Of a DNA stretch of 64,000 nucleotides, positions 11,501-22,100 are shown in pieces; position 1 is the stretch's first letter, and every line of letters starts with the position of its first letter. A program made the translations under genes and the position numbers. Origin of the DNA: Cliona cf. orientalis (taxonomy: Eukaryota > Porifera > Demospongiae > Clionaida > Clionaidae); the NCBI GenBank assembly GCA_963930775.1, contig OZ005697.1, positions 3,246,292-3,310,291 on the forward strand, written 5' to 3'. Below the pieces are notes generated by a model. That model did not search any database and was not told the DNA's origin. It saw only the letters and a program-made list of their open reading frames with translations.

Positions 11501-14500
11501 TCATCCTGGTAGGATGTGTAAAGCACGTATGGAACTTTCAGTATAAATCTGTCAAGTGAAATCTGTCTTTGATATGTGAATGAAAATGCTTTGATGTGGC
11601 CACAGGCCTTGCACAAACTATGCACCCCATCATTTGAACTTTGCTTGAGGAATATGCATGTGCTACCTGCTGTATGCGTGGTACAGCTACACAGTATGGT
11701 TAATATATAAATATTCCTCCCTCTAGTTGACTGTGATTAGCAAGTTAATTGAGGATAGACGAAGGGGCTACTTCAGACTCAGGTCCATAAGGAGACTGCC
11801 TACATACGATATACAGGGTAAGAAATATCAACATGTCCATTAGAGTATATTGTACTGAGATTTAAGCAGGCACTGTGGGTCCTGTAGGCTTGGGCATGGC
11901 CGGCTCCTGAAAAATGATTGACTGATTTCTGACAATTAAGACCTTATTCTCCAAAGTAAGGGTCTCCCCAGAAAATTTTGAAAATTTCATACATACATGT
12001 AATATTATACGTTCCAGGACCACTGATTTTGTGATCTCCTATATAACTACATGTACATGTATAGCTAGCTAGCCGGCTACCCGAGTACATGTACATTCTA
12101 TAGCATGCATGTTGTTCTCATTCACGGTTGCGTTGTAATCAGCAATTAATTTAGCACCTTTGTTCCATATGAGTTACTCTATTCTGCACTGATTATGCGT
12201 TTATGGTAAAGCAGGGGCGGATACAGGGGGGGGGGGTGCTTGGGGTGCTCAAGCACCCCCCCCCCCCCCCCAGCCAAGATAACAATGTCATACAGGCCTC
12301 TATAGACATAGCTAGCTCTAGCACGCCCCTTCTAGTCAAAAAACCTTGATCTGACATACATTTACATGTAGCTACAAAATCTGATTGATAAAACCTATCT
12401 GTAAAAACTCGAGTTCCACTGACTCCTCCATGTTTTCTGGTTGTTGCCTCGTTTCGAGGCAATTAAGTGGGTATGGTTTCGCAAAAAGGGGCGTGGTCAA
12501 TTTTTATTGCTGATACGCCTGTAGCTAGCTGTTACCATGATATGGCTGCCTTTGATAGCATTGTTAGTGCCTTCTGGGATGGCTGACCAGTTCCAGAAAC
12601 CCCCCTGGAGCCGCTACTATTGGGGTTGGTAACTTGACTATAAATTATAAGGAGAACACCCCTTGAATATTTAAAGTATTATCAACCACTGTCTTATAAT
12701 TACATGTACATGTACATTGTACAGGAAGGGAATTCAGATTTCTACTGTTGAGTACGTCAGAGCCTACGACAGACGATGGATACATTACCAACCCGACAAA
12801 GAGCTTCTGTGATCGATTCGTCTTCAACACGGCCATCACTCGAGCCCAGTCGCTGATAGTGAGCGTCGGGAACCCATTTCTCCTCCTGGAGGTGGAGAAA
12901 CTCATGATCATGAGGTATGGGGAGAAGGGGAAATGCTGGAGCAACTACCTAGACTACTGCCTCAGGAATAAGACCATTTCATTCAGCGATTCGCAGCTAT
13001 CGAGAACGAAGCAGAAGAAGATTCTATCCAAGGTTCGAGAGATCATCAAGGAGCGATTGTCACGAGATTATGCCAGCGAGCCAATGACGCCCGCACCAGC
13101 TGACAGAAACGTGTTCTCGAATGCAGACGAGTTCCCACCACTCCCGCAAGCAGCTGGTGCTCCTCAAGCCCCACCCCCAGCCACACTCACAAAAGATCCG
13201 CCTCCTACTAGGGCAATTCCTACGTACAACAAAGCTGCACAAGCTCCACCCACAACAAGACCACCTCCTCAACAGCGTGAAGCACTACCTCAACCAACTG
13301 GTGGCAACCCTCCTGCCAAGAGACAACCTCCACAACAGCATAGTACCGCAACTCCACCATCTCCAACTATCCAGTGGCCAGCTCAGCGTAAAAATCCACA
13401 GGAGATACAACTGAGACCACAGAGTAAAAATCCGCAGGAGATACAACTGAGACCACAGAGGGTGGTGGCTAGTGGTGGGGGTGGTGGTAGTGGGCAACAA
13501 CTAAAGCAGGTTCCCAGGAGTGCTCAGCAACAACAGAGACAGTTACCGAGTTCACCAAAGTCAGCTCAACAACCTGTAGCTGCAGCTCGATCAGAGGCAT
13601 GGCAGTCAAGGCCAGTAGGTGGTCATCCACGTGCACTCGGACAAATGCCTCAGCAGCAGCAGCAACCCCGCTCATCCATCGCTCAACAGCCACGCTCACC
13701 AGTGGGGCATCAGCCACGCTCGCCAGTGGGGCAACAGCCACGCTCACCTGTCGCTCAACAGCCACGTTCACCTATCGCTCAGCACGCACGTCCCCCCGGA
13801 AACCGACAACCACATGTACGTGCACAACCACAGTTTACTCATCAGCCTCACCCACAAGCAGTGAATGGTAGAGCGAATGGTAGACTATCAAGGAAGCCTG
13901 AAGCTCCTATGCTTGGTGGGCGTGGTGTTAATGGCAGGAAGCCTGCGAATAAGCCTTCTAAGCTTTCACTAGCGTCACACACTACCTGGGCAGACCAGCT
14001 GCCCGAACTGCCTCCAGGGGCCATCCAATCGCCAGCGGAATTTCCACCACTAGGAGCACCAGCTACTGCTGCTGGGAAAAGGCAGCCACAGCATGTACAA
14101 CCACACCAGGGGAAAAGGAGAGAGAGGCCACAGATACCATCGAATAGCATCCGGGATCTCTCTACAAGGCAGACAAAGAGAACAGAGGAAATGACATTCA
14201 TCGAAGGTACGTGTAAATGAATAACTACATGGATATGTACTTGATTGAGTGCAATAACACATCTTCACCCTTGTTCACTTCACACATATTATGATACAGA
14301 TAAGCCAGCTCCTCAAGCACCTACAAATGAGGTCGTATCAGGAACTGATTCTGAATCAGAGGTAATTATATTCTTCTTTAATAACGCTTACATGTAGTGA
14401 TATATGTTGTGTGCCCTAATTAATGTTTGTTTTATATTTGTAGTCAAAAGAAGAGGCTAATGCTAAAAGTGCACTAATAGTTCACAGGTATTGCAAGTTT

Positions 14501-17500
14501 GTATCTTACACGCATGCAGGTTTAGCGTGGTACTGCTTGTACATGTGTGTGGTCAAGAGCAGATGTGGAATTCATACAATTGAAAATTTTGTCCATAATA
14601 ATATTATAAGACTAATTCTTTAGGTTTGAGGAGGAGTTTACAGTAAGAGAGGTCCTAGGCCAGGGTGGATTTGGTGTGGTATTCCATGTGAAGTCGAAGT
14701 TTGATCATGGAGACTATGCACTCAAGCTGACAAAATTACCTGCAGAGTAAGCACACTGTAATTGCCTCTGGACTGTATCTACATAATATCCATGTAGCAG
14801 GAATTGTTTGAGGGCTCATCTTCTTACACATGTAACTTTATCATACACAGCAAAACGGAGCAGTCTAAGGTGATGAGGGAGGTCCGTGCTCTGGCTAAAC
14901 TGGAGAACCATCAACACGTTGTTCGCTACAACACCTCCTGGAAGGAGAGGGCTCCCTCAGACTGGAAGACCAGGAACTACTGGACAAAACTCAGGGATAG
15001 CAGCACCATGTGAGCATACATGTACATGCAGTATATAGTACATCATTGATCAATATTATCACTGGGCCGGAAATCATTGTACATGTACATGCTCTAACTG
15101 GTAAGGGTCATCAAGTAAGAAAATTTAATAGGCTATGGCTCACAATATGCTAAATGAAGACCAAAAGCACAAATCTATACTGAAGATCAAATAGAGCATT
15201 ATAGTTACATGTACGTGTATGTACATATCATATAATCATAGTAACTCTTCATCAGATGAAACCAATGTCTACCACTGACATACTAGCTACTACATATACA
15301 TGTACATAATAGTTATCTGCCAGTAATTGGGGTGCATGAGATGCATGGTCGAATGCACCGCAATTACTGGCAGATAACTATTAGTAGTTGACCTCTGTTC
15401 ATCATTGGCCTACTTTATGATGACCCAACCCCTTTCCATAGCCGGCAAATTGCCTATAAAAACTTTGGTTGCTAGGCAACTTCCAACAAATAGTAATACA
15501 TTTAGCTTTATCATACCCTGCTGTATGGTGCGTGCAGACATGATGCAGAGTACAAGCTCTGGATGCCACTTGCATGTACAGTGTACATGACATTGTAGTT
15601 GCATAATGTTTACTTAGTGAGGCTTTATAAAGGGAAATACCCTGGGACCTCCCCCATTTTTGATGAAATTCCTTAGGTGTTTCACAGTGCAATGTGCTAT
15701 ATCTTTCCCCCTAGTTCAATGTCATCTCGGTCTCCAGTGCCAGTAGGGCAGCCCAGGCCAGCTGTTGACTCCTCCTCCCACACCTCCCCCAGCTCAGCCG
15801 ACACTCCCAGTGACAGCACTGTACAGTCAGTGGGGGCAGTCAATGCTGAAACTAGTGATAGAGACTCTTCATTCACAGTGGAATTCAGGGACAGTCAAAG
15901 GTAATATATCACATGCAGATACACATGTAGCATGTGATTTTCCTTCTTATTACAGATAGCTATATAGGTACATGTACAATGTACATGTATACCATACATG
16001 ATAAATTTCGTTTTGAATAATTACATATGATATTGTATTAATTTTTTTATACATGTACATGTAGTGCAGATTGCATAAGTATACATGTGCATGTACATGT
16101 ATATTATACATGTATAATAGTGCCGATGATACTTATGAGCTCATACTACATGAATACATTCTATTGTGGCAGTTTTATTATTATGAATTTTATCATAGCC
16201 ATGGGGAAGAGGAGGAGAGCAGTCGGGCGGAACAGATTAAGCTAATCAAACCGCGCATACCACCAGCTAAAGCTGAAGGAGATCTGCTGACTCAGCTGTT
16301 GGATCCACCCATGGTGCTGATGATCCAGACAGAGCTCTGTGAGAAGAAGACACTTAAAAGCTGGCTCTCAGATCACATCAACGACAGGAAGAGGAGAACT
16401 GTTGTCAACTTCTTTGAACAGGTACATTTACTTACTAGTGGTGATGAAAATCATCTGTGCGGGGCGAGCCTTCGCAAAGTCACAAGATTTCTCACAGGCA
16501 TGCATGCGCACATTGGGTTGGTAAGCTTACCCCAATAGCTAGGCCTGAGAAGCTACCATGACAGTGGAAGTATCACAGATTGCTAGTGTAGTAGTAGCTA
16601 TAGTCCAATAATGTTGATCACCTATGCTATATTTAGTAGTCTACATGACATAATCATGAGTCCAAGTACCTGTAGCCAGGCCCTGAGAGGATAAGCCTCC
16701 ATGCAGTCATCTTCATGCTCAGGAAAGTGGAGTCTACCAGTGATGTTAATCGTGGACCTGAGCCTTGCCAGAGCGGTACAGCACTCACCTTTCCTTGCCT
16801 ACACTCGAGTTGTCTCTCAGATAGATGGTGCAGTGCAGGCGTATGCGCACGCGCATGACGACCATTACCTTACACGTTCAAAATTTAACTCTCTCCTCAC
16901 TGAAATGATCACCCCACAAACATCTTTTATATATAATATACATATACATATAAAACCGCTTCCTGTACCTCGTGTATTCGGGGCTCGCTCAGGCTCGCCC
17001 CAAATTATGAAAGAGTTCCATAACAATACACTTGGTACATGTATAATGTATGGGGGCTAAATTTATCAATCATAATACATACATGTAGGACTTAAACCTT
17101 ACAGATTGGTGATATACACAATATAATTACATGTATCAAGAGCATGCTTTAGTGTTCAGGGTGGTAAAAAGGACTTACAGTGTATTGCTGTCAAGATATC
17201 GCATTTGTTGAACATAATTCATGCAACATCATGACGTAATACATGTACATGTCTAGATTCTGGATGCTCTCTGTTTCATCCACCAACCTCGCGAAAGGAT
17301 CAGGTTCGTTCATCGAGACCTCAAGCCATCAAACATCTTCTTTGCTCGTGGAAGGGAAGAGTCCCTTAAGATTGGTGACTTTGGTCTTGTCAAAGGAAAT
17401 GCTCTCATCGAACCCACAGGTACATGACATTGTAATACATGTATGAATGTGCTTACATGTACACATACAGTGTATGTGTATTTATGAGCACTCATGAATA

Positions 17501-18926
17501 ATTGTTACTTGTGATCTGTACTGTACATTGTAGGTATATTACCGTATCCTCCCGAAAATACATGTAAGCCCCCTTCGAAAATAAGCCCCCTCCCCTCTTT
17601 GACCTTCAAGTTCTTGCACAGGTATGTTTGCCTCGATTATAAGCCCCCCTCCCACCAAGTAGATAGACTGCACATAATATACACGCGCGCGAGCACGTAC
17701 GTACGTACGTACATAACCCCGCCCTTCAATTGACTACGAGTACAAAGATGGTGCTGGCTTTTAGAAAAGCCTGTTTTGAAGTCATTCTGTTATGATGGCA
17801 CTTCTAGCTTGGCGAAGACACTTACGAGCCGGTCAAGATGCTTTTACTTTCCTCTAAAGACGTAGGCCCTACACACACGCAACAACAAGTCCTTTTCCTA
17901 CCGCCGATCCTCGTGTTGCCGCTCTTTTGGAGAAAAGATAAGCAAACTCTGGATATTTCCCGCGGTACGTGACCAACGATGGTGGCTAAGGGGGGCTTAT
18001 ATTCGAGGGAAAGTGCATATTCGAAAATAAGCCCCCTCCCCAGTCTAGGTCATGTCTACTGCTGAAAAAGGGGGGGCTTATTTTCGGGAGGATACGGTAT
18101 AATGTTTGGTAGCTACATGTAAATAGAATCCTGCATTCTCATTATTTTATGTGAATGTACACATGTACTTCTGCAGCTCAAAATCCCTTCCTGGATGTTT
18201 CCGCTCGGCAGCAGCAGTCACCCAGCTCTATAGCAGGGACACTGCTCTACATGAGTCCCGAGCAGCGAGAGGGGAGGGGCTGTGACCACAAAGCTGATAT
18301 CTATGCTCTGGGAGTCATCTTCTTTGAGCTGAATTATCCATTCACCACTGATAGTGAACGATTTAAGGTATATTATTATAGCTGATAACAATGCTATGAT
18401 TTGATCCCTATAGACTGCAGGAGTTGGGAGTTAATTCATTATTAGCTGTCAATTGCAAGCCAACCAAGTTGTGTATTGTAGGTGTAGGTACATGTACGTA
18501 TTTTTATGCAGTGGGTTAAGGGAATCCCATGCCCTCCCCCCATCCAAAAATGTATCATAATCATTGATTCTCGGCAAATACTACCAGGAATTTACATAAC
18601 AATGACATTGTATCATGATGTAAAACCCTACGGCTTGATATATACATGCACAATGAATAGTGTGAATGTTATTGTCATATGTACAATGCCATAATAATAC
18701 ACATTAGGTTCTATCACAGCTGAGAGAAGGCAAACTCCCCAAGGGATTTCGTGACAAGCTTCCCAATGAGGTGACCCTCATCATCCAGCTATTGATGGAT
18801 CACAATCCCATCAAGAGGCCTAGTGCTGAGGAGATCAAGACAGACAAGCACAATGAGCTGAAGAGGCTGAGGAAGAAAGCAGGGAAGAAATCAAAGCCTA
18901 CTCTCATACCTGTACTCAAGAGCTAG
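5634..18926 (+). CDS. Gene 1: CCCH zinc finger - HELZ2-like RNA helicase - eIF2-alpha kinase fusion
   Basis: Eighteen exons with matching phases encode 2,011 residues: 5634-6096, 6451-6923, 7232-7489, 8128-8357, 8658-8858, 9351-10383, 10924-11358, 11727-11817, 12725-14206, 14300-14361, 14444-14487, 14624-14746, 14851-15009, 15715-15900, 16199-16421, 17257-17419, 18177-18367, 18708-18926. Start ATG 5634 follows an in-frame TAA. Order: CCCH finger (C101, C107, C112, H116); His/Gln-rich linker (155-470); SF1 helicase (about 540-1150) with Walker A GPFGTGKT (734-741) and DEGAQ (855-859); Pro/Gln linker (1190-1540); kinase (1591-1990) with HRDLKPSN (1840-1847) and DFG (1862-1864). Helicase relatives HELZ/HELZ2 bind RNA; kinase relatives PKR, PERK and GCN2 phosphorylate eIF2-alpha Ser51. 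Cytosolic RNA-triggered translational control is my inference. No stop separates helicase from kinase, and gene 2 repeats the arrangement. Confidence 0.9.
5931..5984 (+). other. CCCH zinc-finger segment of gene 1
   Basis: Residues 101-116 fit C-x5-C-x4-C-x3-H, followed by SMEEREAW, the 'AHS-x-EE-x-x-x-W' tail typical of the HELZ-type CCCH finger that binds RNA. A further cysteine cluster (C12, C15, C30) near the N-terminus could form a second metal site, but it matches no family I can name. Confidence 0.8.
7013..7094. repeat. (AG)n microsatellite in gene 1 intron 2
   Basis: About 82 bases of uninterrupted AG dinucleotides, 140 bp before exon 3. Part of the AG/CT/AG set around exons 3 and 4. 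Confidence 0.95.
8064..8116. repeat. (CT)n microsatellite serving as polypyrimidine tract
   Basis: About 26 CT units end 11 bp before the exon 4 acceptor (cacacag at 8127), so the microsatellite is the polypyrimidine tract of this intron. Its RNA is complementary to the (AG)n runs at 7013-7094 and 8469-8512. Confidence 0.95.
8469..8532. repeat. (AG)n followed by (GGGA)n microsatellite
   Basis: About 22 AG units, then five GGGA-type units, in gene 1 intron 4, 110 bp after exon 4. Confidence 0.95.
9351..13060 (+). other. SF1 helicase-coding exons of gene 1
   Basis: Exons 6-9 carry the Upf1-like helicase motifs in order: GPFGTGKTR (motif I), [13 protein letters not shown] (Ia), [14 protein letters not shown] (II), [13 protein letters not shown] (III), [10 protein letters not shown] (IV), [17 protein letters not shown] (V) and [18 protein letters not shown] (VI), then [11 protein letters not shown], which resembles the segment after motif VI in HELZ2. 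Motif III is GDHHQ where gene 2 keeps the commoner GDPQQ. The preceding exon 5 has an LLxxEE-type helix ([19 protein letters not shown]), also found before the helicase core in MOV10/HELZ proteins. Confidence 0.9.
12212..12617. mobile_element. hAT-like MITE
   Basis: Left end caggggcggatacagggg, right end inverted tagcggctccagggggg, resembling the CAGNGGCGGATCCAGG ends of many hAT-derived MITEs. It lies in gene 1 intron 8, immediately upstream of exon 9, and carries G and C runs. Confidence 0.55.
13390..13461 (+). repeat. In-frame 36-bp duplication in gene 1 exon 9
   Basis: Two adjacent copies encode [11 protein letters not shown] separated by S, within the Pro/Gln-rich linker. The nucleotide copies are nearly identical, implying a recent slippage or unequal exchange event that kept the frame. 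Confidence 0.85.
13665..13788 (+). repeat. In-frame 24-bp minisatellite coding PRSPVxQQ units
   Basis: Five consecutive units encode [32 protein letters not shown] and QQPRSPIA. Each has an SP dipeptide or its variant, a possible proline-directed phosphosite (inference). It sits in the disordered linker between helicase and kinase. Two FPPL motifs (DEFPPL, AEFPPL) flank the linker. Confidence 0.9.
14624..18926 (+). other. eIF2-alpha-kinase-type catalytic domain of gene 1
   Basis: Exons 12-18 carry all key kinase residues: glycine loop [14 protein letters not shown] with the ATP-binding Lys, [19 protein letters not shown] (helix C), a Ser-rich insert in exon 14 as in EIF2AK kinases, [41 protein letters not shown], and [18 protein letters not shown]. 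The YMSPEQ and DIY-LG-I-FEL-YPF strings are hallmarks of PKR/PERK/HRI/GCN2 rather than of general Ser/Thr kinases. The Thr of [10 protein letters not shown] matches the activating Thr of the PKR loop. A basic tail of about 25 residues ([11 protein letters not shown]) closes the protein. Confidence 0.92.
17540..18099. mobile_element. MITE with TACCGTATCCTCCCGAAAAT ends
   Basis: Left end taccgtatcctcccgaaaa; right end inverted taccgtatcctcccgaaaat, continuing into 'aagccccc' on both sides. About 560 bp, noncoding, in gene 1 intron 16 between the DFG exon and the MSPEQ exon. Confidence 0.85.
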
Positions 18927-19150
18927 CTACTTTAAATGTTATTAATATAATATTATTATGTACTATTGTAGACCTATAAATTATTCGTTGTTATTAAAAC
19001 AAATTTTATTATTATTATGTTGCAGATACTGTACAAGTGCAAAGGTGCATGCAGCATGCTTACATACGATGCAGCTCGTTCTCGCCCCCAGGCCACTCCC
19101 CTGGGGACGTGGCTACCTGATCGGCCCATTTATAGATCTGAGTGGGAATC

Positions 19151-22100
19151 ATGGCGGGCTCACTATGGCAACCTCCAACACAGCTCGACAATGGTAAGGC
19201 CACTCAAATCTTACCGAAGCAGGGTATCTCGTTTGCGGCAGCACTTCAACAAGGGATCGCGCCTGGCCATGATCAACAGCGCACCCCTGGCACCCTCCCT
19301 TTCTACCAGCACCCACCCCGAATTCGGCAGAATTCCCAAAGAACACCGCGGAATCAAAATCGTTCATCCAGCAGCTCTAATAAACGTTCTAGTTCAACGT
19401 CAAGGTCAGGAAGGTCGCAACAGCGAGGGCAACAGTCGACAAGAAGACAAGGACAGCAGCAGCGGCGGGAGTCCCGCCAATACACGGGCGGTGAAGCAAA
19501 CTCGGCCGCGAGGAGGATATCCGCTAAGAAATCTATACTACAGCATACACACTCTGAGTGGAGAGTAAATGTTGAAGTGAGTGCTGCACTAGAGCAACCG
19601 ACGCAGTCCCGAACTGAACAATCAATGCCTGTGCACACAAATTCAAAGCAAGCTCGCCCATTTCCAGTTAGATCAGCTACCGTGCAACCATTATGTACGA
19701 AACCATCTCAGTCGATGCCTATGAACTCAGAACTAGCTACTAATTATGTGCCATTAATAGCACCATCTATGGGCTCAAAACCAGCTATTGTACCATCATC
19801 CGTAGAGAAGCCAAACCAAAGCACTGTTCAGCTGCCCATAAATTCTAGTGTGAGTCATAATAATAATATGCGCTCAATATCAAGATCCGATCTGTCTGAA
19901 AGGCAACAATCGGGAAAAAGACAAGGACAGCAGCAGCAGCAGGAGTCCTGCCAGTCCACGGGCGATCAAGCAAACTTGGATAGGAAGACATCTGCTGAAA
20001 AGTCCATGCCACAGCATGCACACCCTGAGAGAGCAAATGATGTTGAAATGAGTGCCACACTTCAACAGCTGACACAGTCTCGGACTGAACTATCAATTCC
20101 AATGCATTCAGATTCAAAGCCAGCCCACCCAATGGTGCCTACCGTGCCTAAGAACTCAAAACCAGCTACCAGTTATGCAGTGCCATTAGCACCATCCATA
20201 GGCTCAACACCCGTGGCACTGAAACCAAATCCAAGCGCTATGCAATTGCCTATCAATTCAAAATCACCTACTGTACCGCCCCCTTCCAGACAAACGACTG
20301 TGCCATCAAAACCGATCATTACCATACCACGCTCTACAGCAAACACTAAACAGACTATAGCTACTACACAACCTCCCATGTCAAACTCAAAAGAGGTTAC
20401 TGTGCCAGTGACTACGGAATCAAGGTTCGTATCGCTCTTTGCAGCCAATACAAAGGAGGCTACTATGCAATCTCCCTTGGTAAAACCAAAACTACCGCCT
20501 TCCGTAGCAATCTCAAAACCAGCTACAGTACCACAGCATACTATTATTTCAAAACCAGCTACCATACCATCACATGGTGGCAACCTGTCCGTACACCATG
20601 GTAAATCGTCACCTTTTTATCAATCAACACATGCATCACAAAGACCAACACGTGAAACAGCACTTTCAGCCGACTACCGAAAGAAGTACAAGTCACTTTT
20701 GGAGCTTGAACAGGAGGAGCATAGAAAAAGATTGGCTGAAAGGTTAGTTGAGAGTAGACAATACAAAATCAATTTTGGAGCTCATTTTAAAGATTATGGG
20801 GATAACTTACAAATGAAGAGTGCCCACTCCCAGATCTCCAAGGCTAGATCCTTACTGCCATGTGTATGGCAAGAAGCAAAATCTGCATGTCTTACATCAA
20901 GGGACACATTCCACCAAACGTATACTTACACCAAGCCAAACTTTAAGGCTTAGTTGATATTAGCTTGATCATATATACATCAATCAGAATCCTATCAGCA
21001 ACTTACCGTGATGACTCCACCATTTAATTTATACATGGTTTGCTACAAGGTAAGCGCCCAGTGCAGCGGGTAAGTGCCCAGAGTAGTCAAGGAATGATAG
21101 AGTATCGATACCCATGGGCGCTAGGCCTGGGCCAAATATTCGTGGATGATTTTTTTAATAATAGGCAGCTTCTTGAAGAAATTGAATAATGGGCTTTTCA
21201 ACTGCACAAGCAAGTAGTGCACATACACAATGTGCATGTGCTTAAAATTGAAAACTTTTTGTCATGTGACATGAGCCTATGATCAAATGGAGGAAGCACT
21301 TGAGCATTTAGAAAACTTTGTGTCATGTGACATAGCCTATGATCAAATGGAGGAAGCACTTGAGCAAACAGCTCAGACAACTAGTTGTCGATCACTTTTG
21401 GGAGTGCTAAATGTTTGTAATGAATAGTAAACATTGTGTAACTGATTACTTCCTGTATTATGTCATGGACTGTATAAATAGTGTGCATGTGCATGTGTGT
21501 ATTGTTCAGTTCTCCCTAGTATTTCCCCTTGTTTAATACCTACAACTACTGTAAGAGAGCGCAGGCAGGGAGCAGTCGTTACAGGTAAGGGCCTGTCCGG
21601 GGTCCTGCGACCACTCGCAGACGTGAGTGCATGAGTCTGCCAACCAGTGTGACTTGGGGATCGGGATCGAGCGTGATGTTACAAGTTCCTTTAGCCTCGG
21701 AACTTACAAGAAAGAGAAAATTTGCATGTAATCCAGCACTTGTTGGCCAAAATGTACATGTATATTCTCATGTTTCATTTGCATTTTGTCAGCTTTTTTT
21801 AAGAATAATAGGTAACTTTCTCTTATCATTGAATAATGGGATAGATAAGTAAAGAATAATTATTTGAATAATGGGCAAATATAAAAGAATATTTGGTCCA
21901 GGCCTAATGGGCGCTTACTGGTGCCCTGGACACTACAGTATTATTTTTTGACGGTATTGTTTTTGGGTTAGGCCACTTAATATATCTTAATATATCTTCT
22001 GAGTGCTTTGATATAAGTTGCAAAAGTATGGATGACAGGGTCAAAAAAGAATAGTACGGAAGATGCATTGCTATGCAACATGACTAGTTAAGGTAGTATT

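Noticed and set aside
13665-13788. Regular direct repeats resembling a CRISPR array
   Set aside because: The 24-bp units are contiguous, without spacers, and are in frame within an exon of a eukaryotic gene.
21473-21650. Solo LTR of a retrotransposon
   Set aside because: A TATA-like box is present, but no paired LTR, primer-binding site or gag/pol remnant could be shown, so it stays an unresolved repeat.
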